Of a DNA stretch of 64,000 nucleotides, positions 15,723 through 23,993 are shown piece after piece (the stretch's first letter is position 1; every line of letters starts with the position of its first letter). Source of the DNA: Tamlana sp. 2_MG-2023 (GTDB taxonomy: Bacteria; Bacteroidota; Bacteroidia; Flavobacteriales; Flavobacteriaceae); the NCBI RefSeq assembly GCF_030548465.1, contig NZ_JAUOSF010000005.1, positions 248,001 through 312,000 of the forward strand. Reading direction: 5' to 3'. The translations under genes were made by a program, and so were the position numbers. The notes below the pieces were generated by a model. That model ran no database searches. It saw nothing but the letters and a program-made list of their open reading frames with translations, and had not been told where the DNA came from.

Positions 15723-16643
15723 CTACTTTCTCACATAAGTAATAAACGAAAACTCATGGTCATGATTTCCATCTTTTGTATGAAAGGTATTGTGAGATTC
15801 TTTCCAAACAGACATATCAATTTGTGGGAAATAAGTATCTGCATCAAAATTTTCATGAACACGTGTTAATTCAATTTTATCAGCGACAGATAGCGCTTGT
15901 TTATAAATTTCACCACCTCCAATAATATAAGGCTGAGGATCATTTTTACAGAAATCAATAGCGTCTTGAAAGCTGTTCACCACAATAACGCCTTCAGGTA
16001 CTTGGTAGTCCTGTTGTCTACTAATTACAACATGTATTCTATTAGGTAGAGGCTTCGGGAAACTTTCAAATGTTTTACGTCCCATGATGATATGGTGCCC
16101 GTTTGTTAGTCTTTTGAAACGCTTTAAATCATCACCTAAATGCCAAATGAGCTTATTGTCTTTTCCAATGGCGTTGTTTTCCGCGGCAGCGACAATAACT
16201 GTAAGTTCCTGGTTTGAGTTTATCGTTTTTACGGCAGGTATTTCTTTTATTTCCGGTTGTTTGCTAACAGGGGTTTCTTTTGGTAAGCTAGATTGAAGTT
16301 GTTCAATACGTTTTTTCTGTTTGTCTACTAAAACAGCCAATTGCTTTTGCTCCCAATCTTTCCCCATAAACTTGTAAGTAACAAACACATTAAATGTATG
16401 GTACATTAAAAAGAATAACCAAATTAAAATGGCGAATAAAAACCATTCCGTGCCTAGTATTTGAGTCAATTCGGTGCCCATACCTAAAACCGTATTCGCG
16501 AATATTAAAAAGGCACTTCCTATAAGGAACAGTACAAAATGAAAGTACAGCCTCTTTTTTTGTTTGATGCGTTTTTGAGCATTTTTAATAAGTTCTAATT
16601 GCTCTTTGTCTATTTGTGGAGTTGATTTCTTTTTGCCGAACAT
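15723..16643 (-). CDS. folA: Dihydrofolate reductase fused to an N-terminal 2TM membrane domain
   Basis: Residues 1-145 carry two hydrophobic helices (about 33-52 and 66-88) of the small 2TM domain type and a charged coiled linker. Residues 146-306 form a complete dihydrofolate reductase (LTVIVAAAENNAIGKDNKLIWHLGDDLKRFKRLT, IIMGRKTFESFP, PYIIGGGEIYKQAL, with terminal FSFITYVRK). DHFR is normally a soluble enzyme of about 160 residues, so this copy is predicted to be tethered to the inner membrane. The thymidylate synthase gene lies nearby on the same strand, separated by the divergent CBM48 gene, which fits the shared folate cycle. Confidence 0.88.
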   Translation of the reverse strand: MFGKKKSTPQIDKEQLELIKNAQKRIKQKKRLYFHFVLFLIGSAFLIFANTVLGMGTELTQILGTEWFLFAILIWLFFLMYHTFNVFVTYKFMGKDWEQKQLAVLVDKQKKRIEQLQSSLPKETPVSKQPEIKEIPAVKTINSNQELTVIVAAAENNAIGKDNKLIWHLGDDLKRFKRLTNGHHIIMGRKTFESFPKPLPNRIHVVISRQQDYQVPEGVIVVNSFQDAIDFCKNDPQPYIIGGGEIYKQALSVADKIELTRVHENFDADTYFPQIDMSVWKESHNTFHTKDGNHDHEFSFITYVRK

Positions 16644-16944
16644 AATTGTGAAATAATGATTGTAAAGTTACTGCTTTTTTGTTGAGATTAAAATGTTTAA
16701 TTTTTGAATACTTTTGGAATTGATACTGTTTCTAAATTCATTAAAAGACTTTGAAAATCAAGATATAAAGGAGAGTATCTATTAGTAATACAATAAATTT
16801 ATGATTGAAATATTTTCTAAGCATTATTTTTTAGGAACCCAAATTAATAAAATGATAATTCTTTTAATATGAGTATTTTAAATGATAATTTATGAGAAAA
16901 ACTTTATAAATTAGTTGTTAAGAACAACACTTAAAACTAAAATT
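16644..16944. other. Intergenic region between folA fusion and CBM48 gene
   Basis: This 301-base AT-rich divergent region presumably holds both promoters. I see no exact TAnnTTTG box with good spacing, no strong hairpin and no small gene in it. Confidence 0.4.
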
Positions 16945-17241
16945 ATGGCTATTAAAAAACAATATTTAAAAAGCAAACCAATTTGTAAAGTAACTTTCTC
17001 TATTGATGCTGAAGATGCTAAAAAAGTATCTTTAGTTGGAACTTTTAACAATTGGAAAGAGGAAAAACCAGTTTTAAAAAAGTTGAAAAATGGTACTTTT
17101 AAAGGTGCTATTAATTTAGATTCTGGTAGTTCTTATGAATTTAAATATATCATTGACGGTGCCTACATAAATGACGAGGAGGCCGATGCTTATGCATGGA
17201 GTGATTATGCCGGTGCGGAGAATAGCGTTTTAAACTTATAG
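16945..17241 (+). CDS. Single-domain CBM48/isoamylase-N-like glycogen-binding protein
   Basis: The 98-residue protein is one early-set carbohydrate-binding domain of the CBM48/AMPK-beta type: CKVTFSIDAEDAKKVSLVGTFNNWKEEKPVLKKLKNGTFKGAINLDSGSSYEFKYIIDGAYINDEEADAYA. The N-x-W turn and the F-K-Y strand are the usual ligand-contact parts. No catalytic domain is attached. I chose the ATG at 16945 over an in-frame TTG 30 bases upstream because the domain begins shortly after it. It could tether another protein to glycogen; that is an inference. Confidence 0.85.
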   Translation: MAIKKQYLKSKPICKVTFSIDAEDAKKVSLVGTFNNWKEEKPVLKKLKNGTFKGAINLDSGSSYEFKYIIDGAYINDEEADAYAWSDYAGAENSVLNL

Positions 17242-17277
17242 GGCTAAAAAAATAGCTATCTAAAAAGTATTAGTATA

Positions 17278-17379
17278 CGTCATTCTGAATTTATTAAACG
17301 GTGTTGAATCTTTAATTCCAGAATCACATCATGTTAATAATCGATTATGATGAGAACCTGAATCAAGTTCAGGTTGACG
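17278..17379 (-). repeat. Dispersed repeat of about 100 bp, copy in minus orientation
   Basis: It runs from a CCTGAA/TTCAGG hairpin end (AACCTGAATCAAGTTCAGG on the plus strand at its right side) to a conserved TTCAGAATGACG-like end. It is related to the copy at 52617-52719 in opposite orientation. The two share the hairpin, GAAGATTCAAC-like and TTAAATAAATTCAG-like blocks. Confidence 0.6.
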
Positions 17380-17407
17380 GAAGCGTTACTATTTAGACAG
17401 CGTTGAC

Positions 17408-18232
17408 TTATATCGCTACTTTCCCCTTAATGTGTGGATGCGGATTGTAGTCTTCTAATGTGAAATCTTCAAATGTGAAATCGAATATGTCTTTTACTTC
17501 TGGGTTTAATAGCATTTTTGGAAGCGGTCTAATATCTCTTGATAATTGCAATTCTAATTGCTCAAAGTGATTGCTGTAAATGTGCGCATCTCCAAAGGTG
17601 TGTATAAACTCGCCTGCTTCATAACCACAAACTTGTGCCATCATCATAGTGAATAAGGCATAAGAAGCGATATTAAACGGTACACCTAAAAAGATATCTG
17701 CACTGCGTTGATATAATTGACAAGATAATTTGCCGTTGGCTACATAAAACTGAAAAAAGGCATGACATGGCGGTAATGCTGCTTTTCCGTTGGCTACATT
17801 TTCACTAAATGATTTAGAAGTATCTGGTAAAACTGAAGGATTCCATGCTGAAACTAACATGCGTCGGCTGTTGGGGTTTTCCTTTAAGGTTTCAATAATT
17901 TCTTTAATTTGATCAATGTCATCACCATTCCAGTTGCGCCATTGGTAGCCATAAACTGGTCCTAAATCACCATTTTCATCGGCCCATTCGTTCCAGATTT
18001 TAACACCGTTTTCCGTGAGGTAGTTAATATTGGTGTCACCTTTTAAGAACCACAACAATTCGTAAATAATAGATTTTAAGTGGAGTTTTTTTGTGGTCAC
18101 CATTGGGAAACCTTCACTTAAATCAAATCGCATTTGATGACCAAAAACACTTTTTGTTCCTGTTCCTGTACGATCTCCTTTTTCATTTCCGTTGTCTAAA
18201 ACGTGTTTTACTAAGTCGTGATATTGTTTCAT
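17408..18232 (-). CDS. thyA: Thymidylate synthase
   Basis: The 274-residue enzyme converts dUMP to dTMP with methylene-tetrahydrofolate, producing dihydrofolate for DHFR. It has the phosphate-binding DRTGTGT segment, the nucleophile in [12 protein letters not shown] (C156), and the family block [31 protein letters not shown]. The length is normal. A short palindromic repeat immediately precedes it. Confidence 0.97.
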   Translation of the reverse strand: MKQYHDLVKHVLDNGNEKGDRTGTGTKSVFGHQMRFDLSEGFPMVTTKKLHLKSIIYELLWFLKGDTNINYLTENGVKIWNEWADENGDLGPVYGYQWRNWNGDDIDQIKEIIETLKENPNSRRMLVSAWNPSVLPDTSKSFSENVANGKAALPPCHAFFQFYVANGKLSCQLYQRSADIFLGVPFNIASYALFTMMMAQVCGYEAGEFIHTFGDAHIYSNHFEQLELQLSRDIRPLPKMLLNPEVKDIFDFTFEDFTLEDYNPHPHIKGKVAI

Positions 18233-18240
18233 AGGCTTTA

Positions 18241-18262
18241 TTCCTACGAAAGTAGGAATCTC
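18241..18262. repeat. Short palindromic repeat, TTCCTACGAAAGTAGGAATC type
   Basis: This hairpin repeat (TTCCTAC-GAAA-GTAGGAA followed by TCTC) belongs to a family of six in the window. It lies just upstream of thyA. Confidence 0.75.
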
Positions 18263-18409
18263 TTTTAAGATGAAAATTTCGTTTGAAATTCAAGTGAAAA
18301 TTACAGTGGCGAATTTAGTAAAAAGGATTAAAACTTCGTGAATAAACCCTCTTGTTTAACAGAAATTAGAAGTGCTTCTAAAAACTATTATGAACCTACA
18401 TGATGTACA

Positions 18410-19942
18410 TTATCCAATAATCATCCCAGCAATAGTCGCTGAAATTAAAGAAGCTATTGTGCCACCAATAAGGGCTTTCATGCCAAATTTAGAAAGTGTT
18501 TTTCTTTGTCCTGGCGCTAAAGAGCCGATACCTCCAATTTGAATGCCTATAGAAGCAAAATTAGCAAATCCGCAAAGCATGTAAGTCGCCATGATAACAG
18601 ATTTTTCATAATTAAGATGTACGGCGTTGGCAGTGTTTTTCAATTCTCCTAATTGAATGTAACCTACAAATTCACTAGCTGCAAGCTTGATACCTAGAAG
18701 CTGCCCCATCATCATGACATCTTCTTTAGCAACGCCAATAAGCCACATGAGCGGAGCAAATACGGTTCCTAAAATGGCTTCTAAAGACAAGGCTTGATAT
18801 GGGGAATTTTCACTAACCCAAAGATTGAAGTTTCCAATAGATCCTATTTTTAAGAAAAAATAGTTGATCATAGCAATAAAAGCAACAAACACTAAAAGCA
18901 TGGCGGCTACATTGGCAGCTAATTTGAAACCTTCGGTCGTACCAATGGCAATAGAATCTAGAATATTGTCACCAATTTTTTGTTTTGAAACAGCCACTTC
19001 TGAATTCACAGGCTCCGTTTGTGGGTATAAAATTTTTGAAATCACAATAGCTCCGGGTGCAGCCATAACAGATGCTGCTAATAAGTGTTTGGCAAAATAT
19101 TCACGCAGTACCATGTCGTCACCACCTAAAAATTGAATGTAAGCTGCTAAAACACCTCCAGCTACCGTGGCCATGCCGCCAATCATCACCAAAAGGATTT
19201 CTGATTTATTCATCTTTTCTAAATAGGCCTTTATCATTAGTGGGGCTTCCGTTTGTCCGAGGAAAATGTTTCCAGCAACACTTAAACTTTCTGCGCCAGA
19301 AATGCCTAAAAGTTTAGAAAGTAACCAAGCCATGGCTTTAACAACCTTTTGAATGATGCCGAGGTAAAATAAAACAGAAGTTAATGCTGAAAAGAAAATG
19401 ATAGTAGGTAGGATGGTTACCGCAAAGTTGATAAGCGGACTCTCAATCGTACCCGAAATAAAAGACTTAAATAAGAATTCGGTACCTGCTTCTGTAAAGG
19501 TTAAAACTTTATTGAAGGCTTTACCGAGGTATTTGAATATGTTTTGAATGAAAGGGACCTTTAAAACCCCAATAGCAATAAGCAGTTGGAAAGCTAAACC
19601 CATGCCTACCGTCTTCCAGTTGATGGCTTTTTTATTACTACTAAATAAATAAGCGATTAGTATGAGTGAAATCATTCCTAGGATGCCACGCCATAAACTA
19701 TTTAATGAAAACCCATCACTTGGGAGGATGATCGCTGCAGTTTCTGCTTCAGTTTGTTGATTTGGCGTTGAAATTATCGCAGAATTATCTAATAATTCAT
19801 CACCAGCCGGTAAATAGATAGAATCGGTCGTAATGCCTTGTGCCACAGAATCTACAACGGCATGATCTTCTGTGTCTTGAGCAAATGTATTTAAAGATGA
19901 GAATAAACAGATTGCAACAATACACAAAAACAACTTCTTCAT
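18410..19942 (-). CDS. nupC: NupC/CNT-family nucleoside transporter with cleavable N-terminal region
   Basis: The 510-residue protein starts with a clear signal peptide (MKKLFLCIVAICLFSSLNTFA). A hydrophilic stretch to about residue 75 comes next, then the full concentrative nucleoside transporter fold. Conserved CNT blocks are visible (GNIFLGQTEAPLMIKAYLEKMNKSEILLVMIGGMATVAGGVLAAYI, ATYMLCGFANFASIGIQIGGIG). It should import nucleosides with Na+ or H+. Nearby thyA fits nucleotide salvage. It is 16 bases downstream of the BFN-domain gene. Confidence 0.92.
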   Translation of the reverse strand: MKKLFLCIVAICLFSSLNTFAQDTEDHAVVDSVAQGITTDSIYLPAGDELLDNSAIISTPNQQTEAETAAIILPSDGFSLNSLWRGILGMISLILIAYLFSSNKKAINWKTVGMGLAFQLLIAIGVLKVPFIQNIFKYLGKAFNKVLTFTEAGTEFLFKSFISGTIESPLINFAVTILPTIIFFSALTSVLFYLGIIQKVVKAMAWLLSKLLGISGAESLSVAGNIFLGQTEAPLMIKAYLEKMNKSEILLVMIGGMATVAGGVLAAYIQFLGGDDMVLREYFAKHLLAASVMAAPGAIVISKILYPQTEPVNSEVAVSKQKIGDNILDSIAIGTTEGFKLAANVAAMLLVFVAFIAMINYFFLKIGSIGNFNLWVSENSPYQALSLEAILGTVFAPLMWLIGVAKEDVMMMGQLLGIKLAASEFVGYIQLGELKNTANAVHLNYEKSVIMATYMLCGFANFASIGIQIGGIGSLAPGQRKTLSKFGMKALIGGTIASLISATIAGMIIG

Positions 19943-19958
19943 AGTCTAAAAAATAAGG

Positions 19959-20576
19959 TTATTCACGTTTAGAGATTTCGTCCCTAATATGCGCTGCTTT
20001 TTCGTAATCTTCTGTAGCAACAGCTTCTTCTAATAATTTTTGAAGTTCGTCTAAACTTTTGCCTTTGTATGTATCACGTTGCTCATCGGGTTCCATTTCA
20101 TTGGCAACCAATTCGTCTAATAAAACGCTGTCTTCTTGATCTTCATCATCTTTTTTAGGGTTTACTTTTAAATAAATCCCCGCTTTATCTAGAATGTTTT
20201 TATAGGTGAAAATAGGCGCTTGAAAACGAAGTGCTAAAGCTATTGCGTCGCTGGTTCTTGCGTCGATAATTTCTTCGATTTTATCGCGTTCGCAAATTAA
20301 ACTGGAGTAAAAAACACCATCTACAAGTTTGTGAATAATCACTTGCTTAACAACAATATCAAAACGATCGGCAAAGTTTTTAAACAAATCGTGAGTTAAA
20401 GGTCGTGGTGGGCTAATTTCTTTTTCTAGTGCTATGGCAATAGATTGTGCCTCAAAAGCGCCAATCACGATAGGGAGTTTTCGGTCGCCATCTACTTCAT
20501 TTAAAATTAATGCGTAGGCGCCATTTTGCGTTTGGCTATAGGAAATCCCCTTGATATTTAATCTTACTAAACTCAT
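19959..20576 (-). CDS. Bifunctional nuclease (BFN/DUF151) domain protein with C-terminal UVR motif
   Basis: The 205-residue protein has the BFN domain (LNIKGISYSQTQNGAYALILNEVDGDRKLPIVIGAFEAQSIAIALEKEISPPRPLTHDL, ARTSDAIALALRFQAPIFT). After an acidic linker it carries a UVR helical-hairpin motif at the C-terminus (LDELQKLLEEAVATEDYEKAAHIRDEISKRE). Some BFN proteins have nuclease activity, but the bacterial role is not settled. The UVR motif suggests contact with a UvrB- or Clp-like partner. It heads a unit with nupC. Confidence 0.9.
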   Translation of the reverse strand: MSLVRLNIKGISYSQTQNGAYALILNEVDGDRKLPIVIGAFEAQSIAIALEKEISPPRPLTHDLFKNFADRFDIVVKQVIIHKLVDGVFYSSLICERDKIEEIIDARTSDAIALALRFQAPIFTYKNILDKAGIYLKVNPKKDDEDQEDSVLLDELVANEMEPDEQRDTYKGKSLDELQKLLEEAVATEDYEKAAHIRDEISKRE

Positions 20577-20588
20577 ATATTTAAAACG

Positions 20589-20661
20589 TAAAAAACCGCT
20601 TAATTTAGAACTTAACCACCTGTATATTCAGATATGGTATAAAATGCTAAATTAAGCAGTT
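20589..20661 (-). terminator. Probable terminator of the etfB-etfA transcript
   Basis: On the minus strand a 15-base stem (AACTGCTTAATTTAG with CTAAATTAAGCGGTT, one G-T pair) flanks a 38-base loop and is followed by a run of T. The long loop is unusual, but the stem is nearly perfect. Confidence 0.6.
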
Positions 20662-20692
20662 CTTTAGGACTACACAATTTATAAAAAATAAA

Positions 20693-21652
20693 TTATTGTT
20701 GTGCTTTAAATGCTTTTAATTTTTCGATTAAGGCAGGAACGACTTCAAAAGCATCACCTACAACACCGTAATCGGCAGCCTTAAAGAAAGGTGCTTCAGG
20801 ATCTGTATTAATAACCACTTTTGTTTTAGAAGCACTAACCCCAGCTAAATGTTGAATAGCTCCAGAGATACCAATGGCGATGTATAAATTTGCAGCTACG
20901 GGTTTTCCTGTTTGGCCTACGTGCTCACCATGTGGGCGCCATCCTAAGTCTGAAACCGGTTTAGAGCAAGCGGTTGCTGCACCTAATACATCAGCGAGTT
21001 CTTCAATCATTCCCCAATTTTCCGGACCTTTTAAACCGCGGCCTCCTGAAACTACAATTTCAGCATCAGCGATGGCTACTTTATCTGTAGCTTTATCAAC
21101 CGATTCAACGGTAACCCCTGAATTTGGAACCTCAGGAGAAAACTCTTCCGCGGAAGCGTCGCCACTACTTTCCTCCAATCCGAATGCATTGTTAGAAACA
21201 CCAATTATTTTTACATCGGTATTAATTTGAGTAGACTCAAAAGCTTTATTAGTGAAGGCCGTACGTTTTACTGTAAACGGACTTGTGTTTGAAGGCGCTT
21301 CAACAACATTGGAAGCGTATCCAGCGGATAAACCAACGGCTAAAAGCGGTGCTAAATATTTGCTGTCGGCGCTAGAACTTAATACAACAACCTTCGTGCT
21401 TTCTTTTTCAGCAGCTTGTTTAATAACTGAAGCATAGCTATTGGCGTTAAATTTGTCTAATGCCGTGTTTGTTACATTTAAAACTTTATCTACACCATAA
21501 GTGCCTAATGCTGAGGTGTCTTTTGCATTTATAGCGATAGCTGTAACGGTTGTACCTAATTGGTTAGCAACGGCTTTGGCGTAAGAAGCAACCTCGAAAG
21601 CTGCTTTTTTGAATGTGCCTTGTTCTGATTCTGTATATACTAAAACGGACAT
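20693..21652 (-). CDS. etfA: Electron transfer flavoprotein subunit alpha
   Basis: The 319-residue FAD-binding subunit of ETF carries electrons from acyl-CoA and other dehydrogenases to the respiratory chain. It has the C-terminal FAD domain with VVSGGRGLKGPENWGMIEELADVLGAATACSKPVSDLGWRPHGEHVGQTGKPVAANLYIAIGISGAIQHLAG and NTDPEAPFFKAADYGVVGD. etfB lies upstream on the same strand, separated by about 150 bases that include a short palindromic repeat. Confidence 0.96.
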   Translation of the reverse strand: MSVLVYTESEQGTFKKAAFEVASYAKAVANQLGTTVTAIAINAKDTSALGTYGVDKVLNVTNTALDKFNANSYASVIKQAAEKESTKVVVLSSSADSKYLAPLLAVGLSAGYASNVVEAPSNTSPFTVKRTAFTNKAFESTQINTDVKIIGVSNNAFGLEESSGDASAEEFSPEVPNSGVTVESVDKATDKVAIADAEIVVSGGRGLKGPENWGMIEELADVLGAATACSKPVSDLGWRPHGEHVGQTGKPVAANLYIAIGISGAIQHLAGVSASKTKVVINTDPEAPFFKAADYGVVGDAFEVVPALIEKLKAFKAQQ

Positions 21653-21670
21653 ATTAAATTTCTTTTTTTA

Positions 21671-21692
21671 TTTCCACGAAAGTGGAAATCTC
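21671..21692. repeat. Short palindromic repeat, TTTCCACGAAAGTGGAAATC type
   Basis: This hairpin TTTCCAC-GAAA-GTGGAAA followed by TCTC lies between etfB and etfA. It is in the same family as the copies at 18241 and 45624. Confidence 0.75.
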
Positions 21693-21804
21693 GTTGTTTT
21701 TATTTTACCAAGTTTTTCGGTTTGGTTTGGCATTCTTTTTGGGCTTTTACCCGCATCCCTCCATAATCATTTCCCCTCCCATGGAGGGGCTAGGGGAGGC
21801 CCTT

Positions 21805-22551
21805 CTATATCACCTTAGCTTCTTTATGAAGTAAGCTTACTAATTCGTCTAAGTTATCGGCGTCAACTAAAGTCACTGCGCCTTTTGGAGCAGGCTTTTC
21901 AAAAGCAACAGAAGCTGTTTCAGCTTCAGAAGCTACAGGTTCAACGATAGTTAACGGTTTTTTACGTGCCATCATAATACCTCTCATATTTGGAATACGT
22001 AAATCACTTTCTTCAACTAAACCTTTTTGGCTTCCTATAACTAATGGAAGCGCTGTAGAAACCGTTTCTTTTCCGCCGTCAATTTCTCTTATCGCTTTCG
22101 CGGAAGTTCCATCAACTTCTAAACCAATACAATTGTTTACAAAATGAGCTTCAGTTAATCCTGCAACCATTCCTGGAACCATACCACCATTATAATCGAT
22201 AGATTCTCTACCAGCAATAATTAGGTCGTAACCACCTTCTTTAGCGACATTTGCTAACTGTTTAGCTACTGAAAACCCATCGGTAGCAGCAGTATTCACA
22301 CGGATAGCTTCATCTGCTCCAATAGCAAGGGCTTTACGTAAAGTAGGTTCAGTTTCGGCAGTTCCAACGTTTACTACAGTAACGCTAGCGCCTTGTTTTT
22401 CTTTAAACCACATGGCACGTGTTAATCCAAATTCATCATTCGGATTAATTACAAATTGAACACCATTGGAATCAAATTTCGTGTTGTCTTCAGTGAAATT
22501 AATCTTTGAAGTAGTGTCAGGAACATGACTTATACACACTAATATTTTCAT
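21805..22551 (-). CDS. etfB: Electron transfer flavoprotein subunit beta
   Basis: The 248-residue AMP-binding subunit starts at MKILVCISHVPDTTSKINF. The frame continues 21 codons upstream to another ATG, but those codons are not part of the ETF-beta fold, so I chose the ATG at 22551. Conserved parts are NPNDEFGLTRAM, DLIIAGRESIDYNGGMVPGMVAG and the C-terminal RGIMMARKKPL recognition loop. It pairs with etfA downstream. Confidence 0.95.
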   Translation of the reverse strand: MKILVCISHVPDTTSKINFTEDNTKFDSNGVQFVINPNDEFGLTRAMWFKEKQGASVTVVNVGTAETEPTLRKALAIGADEAIRVNTAATDGFSVAKQLANVAKEGGYDLIIAGRESIDYNGGMVPGMVAGLTEAHFVNNCIGLEVDGTSAKAIREIDGGKETVSTALPLVIGSQKGLVEESDLRIPNMRGIMMARKKPLTIVEPVASEAETASVAFEKPAPKGAVTLVDADNLDELVSLLHKEAKVI

Positions 22552-22952
22552 TTGTATAATTTTTATAATGTTTAGATCATATGTAAAACCTTTAAAAATG
22601 TTGTTAAGAAACATACATTAGTAAGGTAATCATCTTAATTTTAAGTAAAATCGTCTGAAATTTTCAGGACACGAAGTTAATTATTTTATTCGTAAAAATT
22701 ACTATGCATGCATAAGAAATTTATAAAAAATTAATGATAAATATTACAAATTCATAATGATTATAAGTGCTTACTTAGTAAGATTAAGGCAGTTGGTTTT
22801 ATATTAGTGAATTATTTCTTTTTCCGCATAAATAGAGGGTTTTTTGTGTAAACATGATAAAAAAAAATGATTACTTAATTTTCATCTGATATTTTATAGT
22901 ATACTTTTAGCAATAATTGTTATTTTTGCTACTCGAATAAAAATAAACTTTA
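22552..22952. other. Divergent intergenic region between etfB and pdhB
   Basis: This 401-base AT-rich stretch has no credible gene. It holds a 12-bp palindrome TATGCATGCATA at 22704-22715 and the pdhB -7 box at its right end. Nothing else stands out. Confidence 0.45.
22921..22928 (+). promoter_or_regulatory. Probable -7 box of the pdhB promoter (TATTTTTG)
   Basis: This is an exact TAnnTTTG match, 24 bases before the pdhB ATG. Confidence 0.5.
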
Positions 22953-23930
22953 ATGAAGACAATTCAATTTAGAGAAGCTATTTGCGAAGCCATGAGCGAG
23001 GAAATGCGCAGAGATGAGAGCGTTTACTTAATGGGTGAGGAAGTAGCGGAGTATAATGGTGCTTATAAAGCATCGAAAGGCATGTTAGACGAATTTGGTG
23101 CTAAACGTGTTATTGATACACCAATTGCAGAACTTGGTTTTGCTGGTATCGCAATTGGTTCTACAATGACAGGGAATAGACCGATTGTAGAATATATGAC
23201 TTTTAACTTTTCATTAGTTGGAATTGATCAAATTATAAATAATGCAGCGAAAATCAGACAAATGTCTGGTGGACAGTTTAAATGTCCGATTGTATTCCGT
23301 GGACCTACAGCTTCTGCTGGTCAGTTAGGGGCAACACACTCACAAGCTTTTGAAAACTGGTTTGCTAACACTCCAGGTTTAAAAGTAGTTGTACCTTCAA
23401 ATCCTTACGATGCTAAAGGTTTATTGAAAGCTTCTATTCGTGATGACGATCCGGTTATTTTTATGGAAAGTGAGCAAATGTATGGTGATAAAGGTGAAGT
23501 TCCTGAAGGCGAATACATTATCCCATTAGGCGTTGCTGAAACTAAACGTGAAGGAACAGATGTTACTATCGTTTCTTTTGGTAAAATCATTAAAGAAGCT
23601 TACAAAGCAGCAGACGAATTAGAGAAAGAAGGTATTTCTTGTGAAATTATCGACTTACGTACAGTACGTCCTTTAGATAGAAAAGCGATTTTAGAGTCTG
23701 TAAAGAAAACAAATAGATTAGTTATTTTAGAAGAAGCATGGCCTTTTGGAAATGTTGCTACTGAAATCACTTACTTAGTACAATCTGAAGCATTTGATTA
23801 TTTAGATGCTCCAATTATCAAAATAAACACAGCAGATACACCTGCACCGTATTCTCCAGTATTATTGGAAGAATGGTTACCAAACAAAGATGAGGTAATT
23901 AAAGCGGTGAAAAAGGTGATGTACAAATAA
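22953..23930 (+). CDS. pdhB: Pyruvate dehydrogenase E1 component, beta subunit
   Basis: The 325-residue protein is the beta chain of a heterotetrameric thiamine-dependent 2-oxoacid dehydrogenase E1. It has the N-terminal REAICEAMSEEMRRDESVYLMGEEVAEYNGAYK, the GGQFKCPIVFRGPTASAGQLGATHSQAFENWFANTPGLKVVVPSNPYDAKGLL block and the C-terminal LEEAWPFGNVATEI. The closest known pattern is pyruvate E1-beta; a branched-chain oxoacid enzyme is less likely. The alpha subunit and E2 are not in the window. It has its own promoter and a strong terminator. Confidence 0.93.
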   Translation: MKTIQFREAICEAMSEEMRRDESVYLMGEEVAEYNGAYKASKGMLDEFGAKRVIDTPIAELGFAGIAIGSTMTGNRPIVEYMTFNFSLVGIDQIINNAAKIRQMSGGQFKCPIVFRGPTASAGQLGATHSQAFENWFANTPGLKVVVPSNPYDAKGLLKASIRDDDPVIFMESEQMYGDKGEVPEGEYIIPLGVAETKREGTDVTIVSFGKIIKEAYKAADELEKEGISCEIIDLRTVRPLDRKAILESVKKTNRLVILEEAWPFGNVATEITYLVQSEAFDYLDAPIIKINTADTPAPYSPVLLEEWLPNKDEVIKAVKKVMYK

Positions 23931-23953
23931 ATTGAATTTATTTACGTTATTTA

Positions 23954-23990
23954 AACTTCATCAACATACTATGTTGATGAAGTTTTTTTT
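23954..23990 (+). terminator. Intrinsic terminator of pdhB
   Basis: The perfect 14-bp stem AACTTCATCAACAT/ATGTTGATGAAGTT with a 3-base loop is followed by a run of T. Confidence 0.92.
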
Positions 23991-23993
23991 ATT

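Noticed and set aside
22552-22614. Longer N-terminus for etfB from an upstream ATG
   Set aside because: The extra 21 residues are not part of the ETF-beta fold; MKILVCISHVP is the family start.
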